Origin: JADJYF01 sp965278995
GTDB taxonomy: Bacteria > Pseudomonadota > Gammaproteobacteria > Ga0077536
Reading direction: 5' to 3'
NCBI GenBank assembly: GCA_965278995.1
Contig: OZ257136.1
Location: 1,798,001-1,862,000 of the forward strand
DNA: 64,000 nt
The notes beneath the pieces were generated by a model that saw only the letters and a program-made list of their open reading frames with translations, was not told where the DNA came from and ran no database searches. The position numbers were made by a program, and so were the translations under genes. This document shows positions 1-8,360 of the stretch, piece after piece; within the stretch, counting starts at the first letter, position 1, and every line of letters starts with the position of its first letter.

Positions 1-919
1 AGTAAGCCTGTGAGTTGAACCACGGGAATGCGAGCGGAAATGCCGGGTCGTCCCAGCGCCGCGCCAACCAGGCCGCGTATTGCAGCATACGCAAGGTTCG
101 CAGCGGTTCAACCAGCGCAAGTTCGCGATAGTCGAAATCGGCAAACTCGTGATAACCCTCGAAGATGGCAGCGAGCTGGCTACGCTGCTCCTCGCTATCG
201 CCGGACAACAGCATCCAGATGTCCTGTACCGCTGGCGCCATGCGCGCATCGTCGAAATCGACGAAATGCGGAAGGTCGTCCCGCCACAGCAGATTGCCGG
301 CATGGCAGTCGCCGTGCACACGCCGATAGCGCACGCTCTCGGCCTGGCGGAAACGATCGGCACACAGCGCCAGTACATCGCGGGTCAGACTCGTATAAGC
401 GGGATGCAGATCCGCCGGTAACGCGTGAGCCAGTACGTAAGCCACACTGTCGGTACCAAAGCTCGACACATCGATGGCCGGGCGGTGAACGAACGGTGAG
501 GCCTGCCCGACCGTGTGCATACGTGCAAGACAGCGCCCGAGTACGCGCAGATTGTCGCGATCATCCAGCTCCGGTGCGCGGCCGCCACGACGCGGGAACA
601 GCGCAATGCGGAAATCCTCGTACACGATCAGACTCACACGTGGATGTTCGCCGAGCGGCGCCACCACTGGCAGACCATGCCGCAGCAGTTCGAAACAGAA
701 GGCGTGTTCCTCGCGCAGTTCGGCGTCGTTCCAGCGGCCCGGCCGATAGAACTTCGCAATCAGTGGCTCATGCTCCTCGATGCCGACCTGATAGACGCGA
801 TTCTCATAACTGTTCAGTGCCAGCAGGCGGCCATCGGTGACATAGCCGCGGCTCTCCACCGCAGCGAGGATGAAATCAGGCGTCAACCGTGCATAAGGAT
901 GCGCTTCGATGGTGTTCAG
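1..919 (-). CDS. srkA: SrkA/RdoA (YihE)-type stress response kinase, 3' end cut by window
   Basis: Cytoplasmic Ser/Thr kinase of the SrkA family (aminoglycoside-phosphotransferase fold), linked in E. coli to envelope and oxidative stress survival. The frame shows LNSYENRVYQ near the N-terminus, the catalytic loop HGDCHAGNLLWRD, the metal-binding VDFDDAR, and the late motif RRWDDPAFPLAFPW, all typical of the family. About 306 codons are present and roughly 25 appear to be missing beyond position 1. No ATG or GTG lies in a sensible place. The best start is CTG at 919, overlapping the LLM stop codon and giving an N-terminus (NTIEAHPYARLTPDF) of family length. TTG at 886 is the alternative. The overlap suggests co-transcription with the upstream LLM gene. 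Confidence 0.88.
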   Translation of the reverse strand, partial: MNTIEAHPYARLTPDFILAAVESRGYVTDGRLLALNSYENRVYQVGIEEHEPLIAKFYRPGRWNDAELREEHAFCFELLRHGLPVVAPLGEHPRVSLIVYEDFRIALFPRRGGRAPELDDRDNLRVLGRCLARMHTVGQASPFVHRPAIDVSSFGTDSVAYVLAHALPADLHPAYTSLTRDVLALCADRFRQAESVRYRRVHGDCHAGNLLWRDDLPHFVDFDDARMAPAVQDIWMLLSGDSEEQRSQLAAIFEGYHEFADFDYRELALVEPLRTLRMLQYAAWLARRWDDPAFPLAFPWFNSQAY

Positions 920-1761
920 TGCCGCAGTTTTTCGGCCATCGCCGCAATCTGATCGAGTACTGGCAGCACTGCGTCACGCGAATCCGATGGCAGCGCGAAC
1001 ACCAGTTCGCTATAGCCGAGGGCCACTTGTGCGCGCAGTGCCGATTCGTCGAGCGGCGCATAAAACAACGCCAGCGTGATGTCTTCGAAACGTCGCCCGC
1101 GTTTGGCGCAGGCTTCGCGCAATTGATCGATGGTTGCGCCACCAGCACGGCCGCCTATCGGAAGCCAGCCATCTGCGTACTCGGCAACCCGATCGACCAC
1201 GTACTTCGAATTGGCGCCGAGCCATATCGGTGGGCCGCCTGCCTGGACGGGCTTGGGGTAGGACCACAGCTTGTCGAAGTTGACGAACTCGCCGTGAAAT
1301 TCCGGCTCGTCCTCGGACCAGATGGTCTTCATCGCCAGCACACGTTCACGCAGGACCCGCCAGCGATTTTCGAACGCGACGCCGTGATTCTCGACTTCCG
1401 GTTGGTTCCAGCCGGCGCCGATACCGAAAGTGAAACGCCCGTTCGACAATCGATCGACAGTCGCGACTTCCTTGGCCAGCGTAATCGGGTGACGCTGGGA
1501 GACCAGACAGATGCCGGTACCGAGCCGAATGCGCTCAGTCACCGCGGCGGCGGCACCGAGTACGACGAACGGGTCATGCGTCCGCTTATAGGGCTCGGGC
1601 AGCACGCCTCCCGGCAGAAACGGCGAAACCGACGTCAATGGAATATGCGTGTGCTCGGGCACGAACAGCGAATCGAGTCCGCGCTCCTCGACCGCGCGCG
1701 CCAGCGCCGTCGGTTGGATCGACTGATCGGTCGCGAAAATAATGACGCCGCAATTCACCAT
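916..1761 (-). CDS. LLM class (luciferase-like) F420-dependent-type oxidoreductase
   Basis: Predicted 281-residue flavin/F420-type oxidoreductase with a luciferase-like TIM barrel, resembling the TIGR03619 group. Visible family features are the opening VNCGVIIFATDQS, the LFVPEHTHIP segment, the RIRLGTGICLV strand, LSNGRFTFGIGAGWN, and FVNFDKLWSYPKPVQ. The ATG at 1761 is chosen because the protein then begins right before the first barrel strand; a longer frame upstream has no conserved sequence. The gene overlaps srkA by four bases and is divergent from the thiolase gene. A paralogue lies at 40064-40927. The substrate is unknown. Such enzymes are frequent in steroid and aromatic catabolism clusters, but cofactor use (F420 or FMN) cannot be decided here. 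Confidence 0.85.
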   Translation of the reverse strand: MVNCGVIIFATDQSIQPTALARAVEERGLDSLFVPEHTHIPLTSVSPFLPGGVLPEPYKRTHDPFVVLGAAAAVTERIRLGTGICLVSQRHPITLAKEVATVDRLSNGRFTFGIGAGWNQPEVENHGVAFENRWRVLRERVLAMKTIWSEDEPEFHGEFVNFDKLWSYPKPVQAGGPPIWLGANSKYVVDRVAEYADGWLPIGGRAGGATIDQLREACAKRGRRFEDITLALFYAPLDESALRAQVALGYSELVFALPSDSRDAVLPVLDQIAAMAEKLRH

Positions 1762-1912
1762 GGACCAGCCGCTCACTACAAGTTCATGGGGGGATCCTAA
1801 TGCATGGCTTCGGTCCCGCCTACCTCGTTCGACGAGCGCGACGCATTTCACCGATAATCAGCGCTTGCGGTCGCCAGACGGCCCTACTCTCAACTGCGCA
1901 GGAGCAGCCACG

Positions 1913-3094
1913 ATGCAGCGATCAGTCAATGTCATCGGTGTCGGTATGACAGCGTTCAAGACGCCGAAACATGCCGAACCTTATACCGTCATGGGCGGCG
2001 CAGCCGGGCGCCTGGCTCTGACCGATGCCGGCGTCGACTATCGAGATATCGAACAGGCCTATGTCGGCTACGTCTACGGCGATAGCACCGCCGGCCAGCG
2101 TGTGATCTACGACATCGGTATGTCCGGTATTCCGGTCTTCAACGTCAACAACAACTGCGCGACGGGTTCCAGCGCGCTCTTTCTCGCCCGTCAGGCGGTC
2201 GAATCCGGCATGGTCGAATGCGCGCTGGCGCTCGGCTTCGAAACGATGAGCCCGGGCGCACTCGGCTACATCTTCCCGGACCGGCCCGCACCGCTCGAGA
2301 AATTTACCGACGTCGCGAAACGGAAATACGGCGACAGCCAGGTGCCGATGGCGCCGCTGCTGTTCGGCGGCGCCGGGCGCGAGTACATGGAGAAGTACGG
2401 CGCCAAAGCGGAGACATTCGCGCGTATCACGGTCAAAGCACGTCGCCACGCGCAGCACAATCCGAATGCCGTATTCCGTGAGCTGCTATCGCTCGAAGAA
2501 GTCATGGCAAGCGCAAGCGTGTGCGATCCGGTTACACGGTTCCAGTGCTGCCCGCCGACCTGCGGCGCTGCTGCCGCAGTGCTATGTTCCGACGATTTCG
2601 TGCGTCGTCATGGCCTCAAAACGCAGGTGCGTATCGCGGCCCAGGCAATGACCACCGATACCGCTTCGACCTTCGGCGACAGTCTTATCAGCACGGTCGG
2701 TTATGACATGTCGCGCGCCGCAGCGCTCAAGGTCTACGAGGATGCCGGCATTGGTCCGGAAGACGTCAAGGTCATCGAACTGCACGATTGCTTCAGCACC
2801 AACGAAGTGCTGAATTACGAAGCGCTCGGGCTGACAGCGCCGGGCACGGCCGAGCGCATGATCGAAGACGGCGACAATACCTACGGCGGCAAGTATGTCG
2901 TCAATCCGTCTGGTGGATTGATCTCGAAAGGCCATCCGCTGGGCGCCACCGGGCTGGCACAGTGCGCGGAGTTGACCTGGCAGTTGCGCGATCAGGCGGG
3001 CGCGCGACAGGTCGACGGTGCAATGATTGCACTCCAACACAATATCGGTCTCGGCGGCTGCTGTGTGGTGACGCTCTACGAGCGTGTCGCCTGA
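1913..3094 (+). CDS. SCP2/SCP-x type thiolase (lipid-transfer protein family)
   Basis: 393-residue thiolase-fold enzyme of the SCP-x/nonspecific lipid-transfer group, expected to cleave or bind beta-ketoacyl-CoA in the cytoplasm. The nucleophile Cys is at residue 82 in NNNCATGSSALF; the HDCFSTNEVL motif near residue 291 and the GHPLGATGLAQ motif near residue 345 supply the histidines; the C-terminus holds GLGGCCVVTLYER. The start at 1913 follows a good Shine-Dalgarno (AGGAG) about nine bases upstream, although the frame stays open further upstream. Members of this group often act on steroid side chains or other branched acyl-CoAs. The 3' end overlaps the next gene by 11 bases. Confidence 0.9.
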   Translation: MQRSVNVIGVGMTAFKTPKHAEPYTVMGGAAGRLALTDAGVDYRDIEQAYVGYVYGDSTAGQRVIYDIGMSGIPVFNVNNNCATGSSALFLARQAVESGMVECALALGFETMSPGALGYIFPDRPAPLEKFTDVAKRKYGDSQVPMAPLLFGGAGREYMEKYGAKAETFARITVKARRHAQHNPNAVFRELLSLEEVMASASVCDPVTRFQCCPPTCGAAAAVLCSDDFVRRHGLKTQVRIAAQAMTTDTASTFGDSLISTVGYDMSRAAALKVYEDAGIGPEDVKVIELHDCFSTNEVLNYEALGLTAPGTAERMIEDGDNTYGGKYVVNPSGGLISKGHPLGATGLAQCAELTWQLRDQAGARQVDGAMIALQHNIGLGGCCVVTLYERVA

Positions 3095-3614
3095 GTCGGT
3101 GTTGCGTAACGATACCGTGGGGCGAGTCGCGGCAACCTGGGGAATGGCCGGGTTCAGTGCCCTGTTGTTGTTCGCGATCGTGCGTTTGACGGTTATCGCA
3201 CGCGCCGGATTCGAACTGCCGTGGCAGCCGTTGCACTGGGTCGCGCTGGCGTTGAGCGTCACCGGTATGGCTTATTTCGAGGGTTACCGTGCTTTTCAGC
3301 GCTCCTATGCACCGCGGTTCGCCGCGCGTGCCGCCGTCCTGCTGCGCGAACCGACGGTTGTCCGTCTGGCACTGGCGCCTTTGTTCTGCATGAGTTTTTT
3401 TGATGCACCCCGCCGCCGCGTCATTGCTGCCGCCGTGCTGACCTCGGGCATCGTTGCGCTGATACTCACCATTCGTACGCTGCCACAGCCGTGGCGGGGG
3501 ATCATTGACGCCGGGGTCGTCACAGGGCTGGTGTGGGGCCTGGTCGTAACCCTGTTCGCGGTCGGTCGCGTGCTGGCCGGCCAGCGGCCGGCAGTGGACC
3601 CGGACATCGCCTGA
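3084..3614 (+). CDS. Uncharacterised membrane protein, paralogue of the 11171-11719 protein
   Basis: 176-residue protein with about three to four hydrophobic segments (around residues 20-40, 48-65, 115-132 and 140-160). It starts with GTG at 3084, overlapping the thiolase stop. I do not recognise a named family. It clearly shares motifs with the gene at 11171: EGYRxFQxxYxPR, LCMxFxxAPRRR, LPQPWRGIxDAGV and a C-terminus ending in VDP plus acidic residue. The motifs are spaced equally in both copies, so this is a real family with conserved polar residues in loops. No function is assigned. It precedes the first Fur-controlled gene, but the Fur box lies after it. Confidence 0.75.
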   Translation: MSPESVLRNDTVGRVAATWGMAGFSALLLFAIVRLTVIARAGFELPWQPLHWVALALSVTGMAYFEGYRAFQRSYAPRFAARAAVLLREPTVVRLALAPLFCMSFFDAPRRRVIAAAVLTSGIVALILTIRTLPQPWRGIIDAGVVTGLVWGLVVTLFAVGRVLAGQRPAVDPDIA

Positions 3615-3688
3615 TCGGTGCAGTCCGCTGCGCTGGCCGCGCATCGGTCGGGCGTTATCAGTTTATGCCTGACGGGTTTTGATATTAT

Positions 3689-3709
3689 TAATGATAATCG
3701 TTATCATTA
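3689..3709. promoter_or_regulatory. Fur box upstream of the VPLPA-CTERM/heme receptor operon
   Basis: Perfect 9-3-9 inverted repeat; its core AATGATAATCGTTATCATT closely matches the classical 19-bp Fur consensus. It lies in an AT-rich island about 30 bases before the start at 3738 and would overlap the promoter, so iron-replete Fur should repress the downstream operon. This is a sequence match only. Confidence 0.9.
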
Positions 3710-3737
3710 TTATTCATTACCTAGTTGGAGCATTCCC

Positions 3738-4400
3738 ATGCGTACTCTGATCTCGAGCCTGCTCGCCATTCTCCCCACGCTCGCTGCACCGCTGGCCGTC
3801 GCCGACGTCGTCGGTGTTCAACTTCCGCTGGATTGGACCCGCGGCGATTCTGGCACTGCCTTCGCCGAGTTCGATAGTTTTGCCGGTTTTGTCGGTGGTA
3901 TCGGTCAGGTCGCAGCGACGGCACAGGCGGGTTTCACCTCTGCACAGCTGGCGCAAAGCGGCAGCATCGTCACGCCCGGCGGTGTGACCGCCGGTGGCGA
4001 CCGACTCTACGTGCATAGCTATAGCAGCAGCTGGTCGCTGACCGGCACGGTCGGCTTCGACATCACGCGCGCCATCCTGCAGGTCAAAGAAAGCACGGGC
4101 TCGGGTACGCTCGCTTATACGGCGACCCTGGCTGGCTTCGCGCCGTCCAGCGTATCGGTGTACTCCGATGGCGGCAGTACCCCGGATTCCATCACCCGCT
4201 ATGTGTGGGATTTGAGCAGCATCGGAGCTGTCCTCACCAATCCGGCCATCAACCTGAGCGGCCCGGGCTTCACGTTTATCTCGTTTGACTCGTTCAGTCT
4301 GGATCTGGCCAGCGCCGCACCGGTACCGCTGCCTGCAGCTGCCTGGCTGCTCGGCGGAGGTCTCGCAGTCCTGAACGCGCGACGCCGTCGTAGCGCCTGA
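3738..4400 (+). CDS. Iron-regulated VPLPA-CTERM surface protein (W-x-RG family, copy 1)
   Basis: 220-residue exported protein. It has a signal peptide (residues 1-22, ending AVADVV), a beta-rich body, and a C-terminal sorting signal: VPLPAAAWLLGGGL followed by a hydrophobic stretch and RRRR. That tripartite tail matches the VPLPA/PEP-CTERM class, processed by an exosortase in known systems. The N-terminal part holds DWTRGDSGTAFAEFDSF, a motif shared with the proteins at 6859 and 18569. ATG 3738 has TTGGAG eight bases upstream, and a Fur box stands just before it. The heme receptor follows after 83 bases in the same direction. Function is unknown; a surface heme- or iron-related binding role is my inference. 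Confidence 0.82.
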   Translation: MRTLISSLLAILPTLAAPLAVADVVGVQLPLDWTRGDSGTAFAEFDSFAGFVGGIGQVAATAQAGFTSAQLAQSGSIVTPGGVTAGGDRLYVHSYSSSWSLTGTVGFDITRAILQVKESTGSGTLAYTATLAGFAPSSVSVYSDGGSTPDSITRYVWDLSSIGAVLTNPAINLSGPGFTFISFDSFSLDLASAAPVPLPAAAWLLGGGLAVLNARRRRSA

Positions 4401-4483
4401 CAGCGCGCGCCAGCGGCCAGCGCTCCGAGCCCATCACACGCAATGGGCTTGGTTTGCGGAAGGCATGCTGTCGCGAAATCCTG

Positions 4484-6871
4484 ATGCTTGCGAGTTCCAA
4501 CCGTCCGCCTGCCGCCGCGGCATGGCTGGCTGTGCTGTGGGTCGTCCTGTCCCCGGCGCATGCCGCGGATGAAATCGTCATCACCGGTCAACGCGAACGA
4601 CCGCTCGTCATCGATCTCGAGCCGACGGCCTCTGCCTCGCGAGTCGACCTGGCGGCATTGAAACGCGCTCAGGCCGGCGACGTGTTCGATGCCGTCCGCG
4701 ATATGCCCGGCGTCAGCATCGAAGGCGGTCCGCGCACCAGCGGTAAGTCGTTCAGCATCCGCGGTTTCTCCAGCAACGAAGATGTGATGGTCCAGATCGA
4801 CGGCGTCACGCAAAATTTCGAGAAATATCGCTACGGTTCAGGCGTCGACATCGATCCCGAACTGCTCAAGACGATCACTGTATATCGCGGTGGTGCGGCG
4901 ACCACACAGGGCTCAGGTTATATCGGCGGCGTCGTGCAGATGGAGACCAAGGACGCCTCGGATATGCTGGAACCCGACGAACGTTACGGCTTTCAAGCCA
5001 AGGCTGGCTACCAGACCAATAACGATGGCGCGCTGTATTCGGCGACCGGTTATGGCCGGCCGCTCGATTTCCTCGAGACCCTGTTCAATGTCACCAAGCG
5101 CCATACCAATGAATTCGAACTGCCTGACGGCACCCGTTTCCAGGACTCGGCCGAAGGGCAACTGAGCGGACTCGGCAAGCTGGTCCTGCGCACCGACGAA
5201 ATTCGCGTGTCCGCCGTACAGCGCTATGGTGAAGACAGTGGTCTCGAACCTTTCGATATCACCGGCGGCGTGAGCGGGGTCGGCGGCAATGTCCGTCGTA
5301 GTACGACTGAAAAAGCCACGTCGCTTCGCCTGCAGTGGGATCCGGCTAGCACGCTGCTCAATATCGATAGCACGCTCGGCTTCATCGACAAAAACGTCAC
5401 GGACGAAGGCAGCGCTATTGCTGGCGTCGATGCCGATGGACAACCTATAGGTACTGATTTCTTCGACTATCAGATCTGGACCCTGAACACCGGTAATACC
5501 TGGGCCTTCGACATTTTCGGTGTGCATCAGATCCTGCAGACCGGCGTACAGGGCAATCGCGAGCGCCGCGAGGCGGTGCGGCAGAATCTGCAAGGCATCG
5601 GATTTAATCCGTCACAGCCCTCGGGCGAGAAAGAGTCTCACGCAATTTATGCCGAGCACACGGTGGAATGGCACGGTGCGCGTGCGACCGGCGGCATACG
5701 CCGCGATTGGATCACGGTAGCGCCGGGTCACGACACGCGCGCCCTGCTGACCGCCCGTGGGCTGGACGAAACGATTGGCTTCGCGCGCAATTCGCCGAGC
5801 TTCGGCTTGAATTACGGCTATGCACCGCTCGATGTGTTTTATCGCTGGAGCAAAACTTTCCGCGCACCGCTGCTCGATGAATACTTCGCGCGCGGAACGT
5901 TCAGTTCCTGTTTCGAATTCTCGGCCTTTACGCGCAACCCTGTACCACCCAGTCTGAATCTGCCGCAGGCGCCGGTATCTCCGGACATCAACGACTTCGC
6001 CGATATTTTCGCCTATCTCGCTGCGCTTACACAGTACAACTCAGTCGATCTGCCGGCTTATCTCGCCGCGCTCACCACCACAATCGATAATTTCAATGTT
6101 GCTTTCTCCGCTTACCAGACTGCGCAGGCGGCATTTCTGAATGACCCGGCTGGCGAACACAATGCGTTCTGTGGGGAGGCTTACGAGCCCGAGCGGGCAA
6201 TTACGCGCGAGGCCGGCTTCGCACTCACGTTTGCCGATGTGCTGGCTGCCGACGACAGCCTGCTGCTCAAGTTGACCTATTACGACATCCGCGTCAGCAA
6301 GCTGCTGGAATCGATCTATGAGAATGCAATCACCCATGAGATCAGTCAGCCGGGCAACGAAGTGCGCAAAGGCTTCGAAGTCGAACTGCATTACGCCGAA
6401 GAACGCTGGTTCGCCGATTTTGCCCTGACCACGCTGGGCGGTTACTTCCAGTACAACTTCTTCGCCGACAACATCGACGCGAGCGTAGCCGCACTCGGCA
6501 ACCCCGGCACCACGCCACTGTTCAATCAGCCGGCCAACAGTTTGAGTTTTACTTTCGGCGTACGTCCGGGCTGGAATGTCGAACTGGGCCACCGGCTGCG
6601 TGCGATAGACACCCGAGCAGTCACAGTCGGCATCATTCCGAATTGCCCCGGTGGTCTGTTCACCAATCCGGTGTGCAACATCATCGGCCGGCAGAGCGGC
6701 TACATCACCTCGAATTTCTTCGCTGCGTGGCAGCCTGCGCCGGCACTCGATCTGCGTCTGACGATCGATAACGCTCTGAACAAGCAATTTGAACTGGCGG
6801 GTTTCGGCGGGGCGCTCGGTGCCACGGCACCCGGCCGCGATGTCCGGTTGAGCGTCAGCTATCGATTCTGA
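4484..6871 (+). CDS. hmuR: TonB-dependent heme/hemoglobin receptor
   Basis: 795-residue outer-membrane receptor. It has a signal peptide ending at SPAHA, a TonB-box-like DEIVITGQ, a plug domain (about residues 45-160) with SIRGFSSNEDVMVQIDGV and DPELLKTITVYRGG...GGVVQMETKDASD, and a beta barrel ending in the terminal phenylalanine of LSVSYRF. The plug matches the hemoglobin/heme/transferrin receptor class. A FRAP box (FRAPLLDEYF) is at about residue 460; no clear NPNL box follows. Instead an insert of about 90 residues with cysteines near 475 and 562 occupies that extracellular loop. ATG 4484 is preferred to TTG 4454. It shares a Fur-controlled operon with the 3738 gene and overlaps the convergent 6859 gene by 13 bases. 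Confidence 0.88.
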   Translation: MLASSNRPPAAAAWLAVLWVVLSPAHAADEIVITGQRERPLVIDLEPTASASRVDLAALKRAQAGDVFDAVRDMPGVSIEGGPRTSGKSFSIRGFSSNEDVMVQIDGVTQNFEKYRYGSGVDIDPELLKTITVYRGGAATTQGSGYIGGVVQMETKDASDMLEPDERYGFQAKAGYQTNNDGALYSATGYGRPLDFLETLFNVTKRHTNEFELPDGTRFQDSAEGQLSGLGKLVLRTDEIRVSAVQRYGEDSGLEPFDITGGVSGVGGNVRRSTTEKATSLRLQWDPASTLLNIDSTLGFIDKNVTDEGSAIAGVDADGQPIGTDFFDYQIWTLNTGNTWAFDIFGVHQILQTGVQGNRERREAVRQNLQGIGFNPSQPSGEKESHAIYAEHTVEWHGARATGGIRRDWITVAPGHDTRALLTARGLDETIGFARNSPSFGLNYGYAPLDVFYRWSKTFRAPLLDEYFARGTFSSCFEFSAFTRNPVPPSLNLPQAPVSPDINDFADIFAYLAALTQYNSVDLPAYLAALTTTIDNFNVAFSAYQTAQAAFLNDPAGEHNAFCGEAYEPERAITREAGFALTFADVLAADDSLLLKLTYYDIRVSKLLESIYENAITHEISQPGNEVRKGFEVELHYAEERWFADFALTTLGGYFQYNFFADNIDASVAALGNPGTTPLFNQPANSLSFTFGVRPGWNVELGHRLRAIDTRAVTVGIIPNCPGGLFTNPVCNIIGRQSGYITSNFFAAWQPAPALDLRLTIDNALNKQFELAGFGGALGATAPGRDVRLSVSYRF

Positions 6872-7701
6872 GCGGGCTCGCGCCCGGACGATGAGACGAA
6901 CCAGGCACGGCGCGCCTGTCGTTCGAGGGCGCGGCGACCCGACAATGCCATCAGCGCCGCACCGAGCATCAGCATCGGTGCCGGCAGCGGTATCGGCGTG
7001 GTCGGCGGCGGCTCCACCGGCGGAACGACAATGGTTGCTGGCCCGATATCGACTGCAACTGCTTCCAGACTGAGACTGGTCGACACGGCAGCGAAATCGA
7101 ACGTGTAGACCGAGGATGCGGCATTCAGATGCCACAGATAGAGATATTCATTGTCGACGCCGGTACCTTCCCCGCCTGGACCCGAGGCGGAACCCTCATG
7201 CAGTACGATCTTTGAACTGAACGTCTGGCCGAGCAGTTTGACCGACGTGTCATCCAGGTCCGAACCAAGTACGGCCACCTGCAGCGCGACCGTAATCGGG
7301 TGTGTACCGAGCGCGGTATGCGCAGCAGTCGGCTGCACGATCAGATCGAAATCGAGGATGTCGGAAAAACTATAGATATTGGCACTGCCGGTGATGAACG
7401 CGGCCGGTGCCGCAGTCGACCCTTTTTTTTTGGTGAGCAGAATCGCGCCGTTAGTGAGAGTCCCGAAATTACCCTTGTCGGGCGTGGTATCGGGCAGCAC
7501 CGGAGCGGTACCTAAAGGCGGTGGATTGCCGAACGCGTCGTAGTGCACATACACACTGCCGGCGGTGCCCCGATTCCAATCGCCCCACGCCGCCGGACCC
7601 GGATCTTGAAAGGCGACAGTCACAGCCAGCGCCGTTACGGGTAGGCCCAAAGCGCCGACCGTTGCGCCCAGGAAAGCGCCAGTAGTAGTCCGTCGTGACA
7701 T
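6859..7701 (-). CDS. Iron-regulated VPLPA-CTERM-like surface protein (W-x-RG family, copy 2)
   Basis: 280-residue exported protein with a signal peptide (residues 1-27), the family motif DWNRGTAGSVYVHYDAF, a central ITVALQ segment and VDIGPA shared with the protein at 18569. A proline-rich linker and the tail IPLPAPMLMLGAALMALSGRR follow. The tail runs on for about 20 more residues past the basic cluster, longer than usual. ATG 7701 is preceded by GAGG. It is divergent from hugZ, and a Fur-like site lies in the shared intergenic region. An A9 run (coding strand) encodes Lys-Lys-Lys near residue 90; the frame is intact as read. Function is unknown; heme or iron binding is inferred from context. 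Confidence 0.78.
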   Translation of the reverse strand: MSRRTTTGAFLGATVGALGLPVTALAVTVAFQDPGPAAWGDWNRGTAGSVYVHYDAFGNPPPLGTAPVLPDTTPDKGNFGTLTNGAILLTKKKGSTAAPAAFITGSANIYSFSDILDFDLIVQPTAAHTALGTHPITVALQVAVLGSDLDDTSVKLLGQTFSSKIVLHEGSASGPGGEGTGVDNEYLYLWHLNAASSVYTFDFAAVSTSLSLEAVAVDIGPATIVVPPVEPPPTTPIPLPAPMLMLGAALMALSGRRALERQARRAWFVSSSGREPAQNR

Positions 7702-7735
7702 GCCCGCAGCCTCGGTTGTTCTATGCAAGCTCTAT

Positions 7736-7754
7736 AATAATACGAATCGTTCTC
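7736..7754. promoter_or_regulatory. Degenerate Fur box between divergent surface protein and hugZ-hmuTUV
   Basis: AATAATACGAATCGTTCTC matches 13 of 19 positions of the Fur consensus by eye and lies in an AT-rich stretch between two divergent, iron-related genes. It could control both directions. It is weaker than the sites at 3689 and 19420. Confidence 0.6.
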
Positions 7755-7841
7755 ACTACTAGTATTATTATTGAAGGGAATTTACCATACGCGCAACCGC
7801 GCTGGCGGACAGAACCATCGATTTTCAGCAGGAGTAATGGC

Positions 7842-8360
7842 ATGAGTGCGCTTCCGGCAGATCTGGACACGGTAGGTCACGAGGCACGCACGTTTCGCGA
7901 TCGCTTCCTGACCTTGCAACTGGCCACCTGCTCGAACGACGGTGTACCGACAGCCAGCTATGCGCCTTATGCGCTCAGCGCGGCGGATACGTTCTACATC
8001 TACGTAAGCGAACTTGCTGCGCACACGCCCAATCTGCACGCTGGCCGCCCGCTCAGCGCGCTGTTCATCGAATCGGAAGCAGACGCCGAACACGTCTTTG
8101 CGCGCAGACGGCTGACCTGCCGTTGTGAAGTCGAATCGCTGCCGCGAGGGGATGACCGCTTCGATGCCGCACTCGACGCGCTGCGTGAACGTTTCGGCCC
8201 GTTCATGGATCATTTGCGGACATTCCAGGACTTCCATGCGTTTGCCTTGATTCCGCGCCACGCGATTTACGTGCGCGGCTTTGCGCAGGCGTATGAACTG
8301 CCGGATGCGGATTTCAATGCCATCCGCCATCAGAACGAACAAGGCCATCGCAATGCGTGA
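7842..8360 (+). CDS. hugZ: HugZ/HutZ-type heme utilisation protein (split-barrel flavin-reductase-like fold)
   Basis: 172-residue cytoplasmic protein of the pyridoxamine-5'-phosphate-oxidase-like split-barrel group used in heme utilisation (HugZ, HutZ), which bind or degrade heme. Visible features are FLTLQLATCSNDGVPTASYAPYAL at the N-terminus, the middle segment PLSALFIESEADAEHVFARRRLT, and a late FALIPRHAIYVRGFAQAYEL. The start at 7842 has AGGAG upstream; the frame is open further but not conserved. It overlaps hmuT by eight bases, so the hugZ-hmuT-hmuU-hmuV order forms one operon behind the Fur-like site. Heme cleavage versus heme trafficking cannot be told apart. Confidence 0.85.
   Translation: MSALPADLDTVGHEARTFRDRFLTLQLATCSNDGVPTASYAPYALSAADTFYIYVSELAAHTPNLHAGRPLSALFIESEADAEHVFARRRLTCRCEVESLPRGDDRFDAALDALRERFGPFMDHLRTFQDFHAFALIPRHAIYVRGFAQAYELPDADFNAIRHQNEQGHRNA

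Noticed and set aside
889..1800. A 303-codon open frame on the plus strand
   Set aside because: It is antisense to the LLM oxidoreductase and shows no recognisable motif; GC-rich codon structure opens the opposite frame.
7423..7431. Frameshift at the A9 run
   Set aside because: The frame continues through shared motifs to the C-terminal anchor, so the gene is intact as given.
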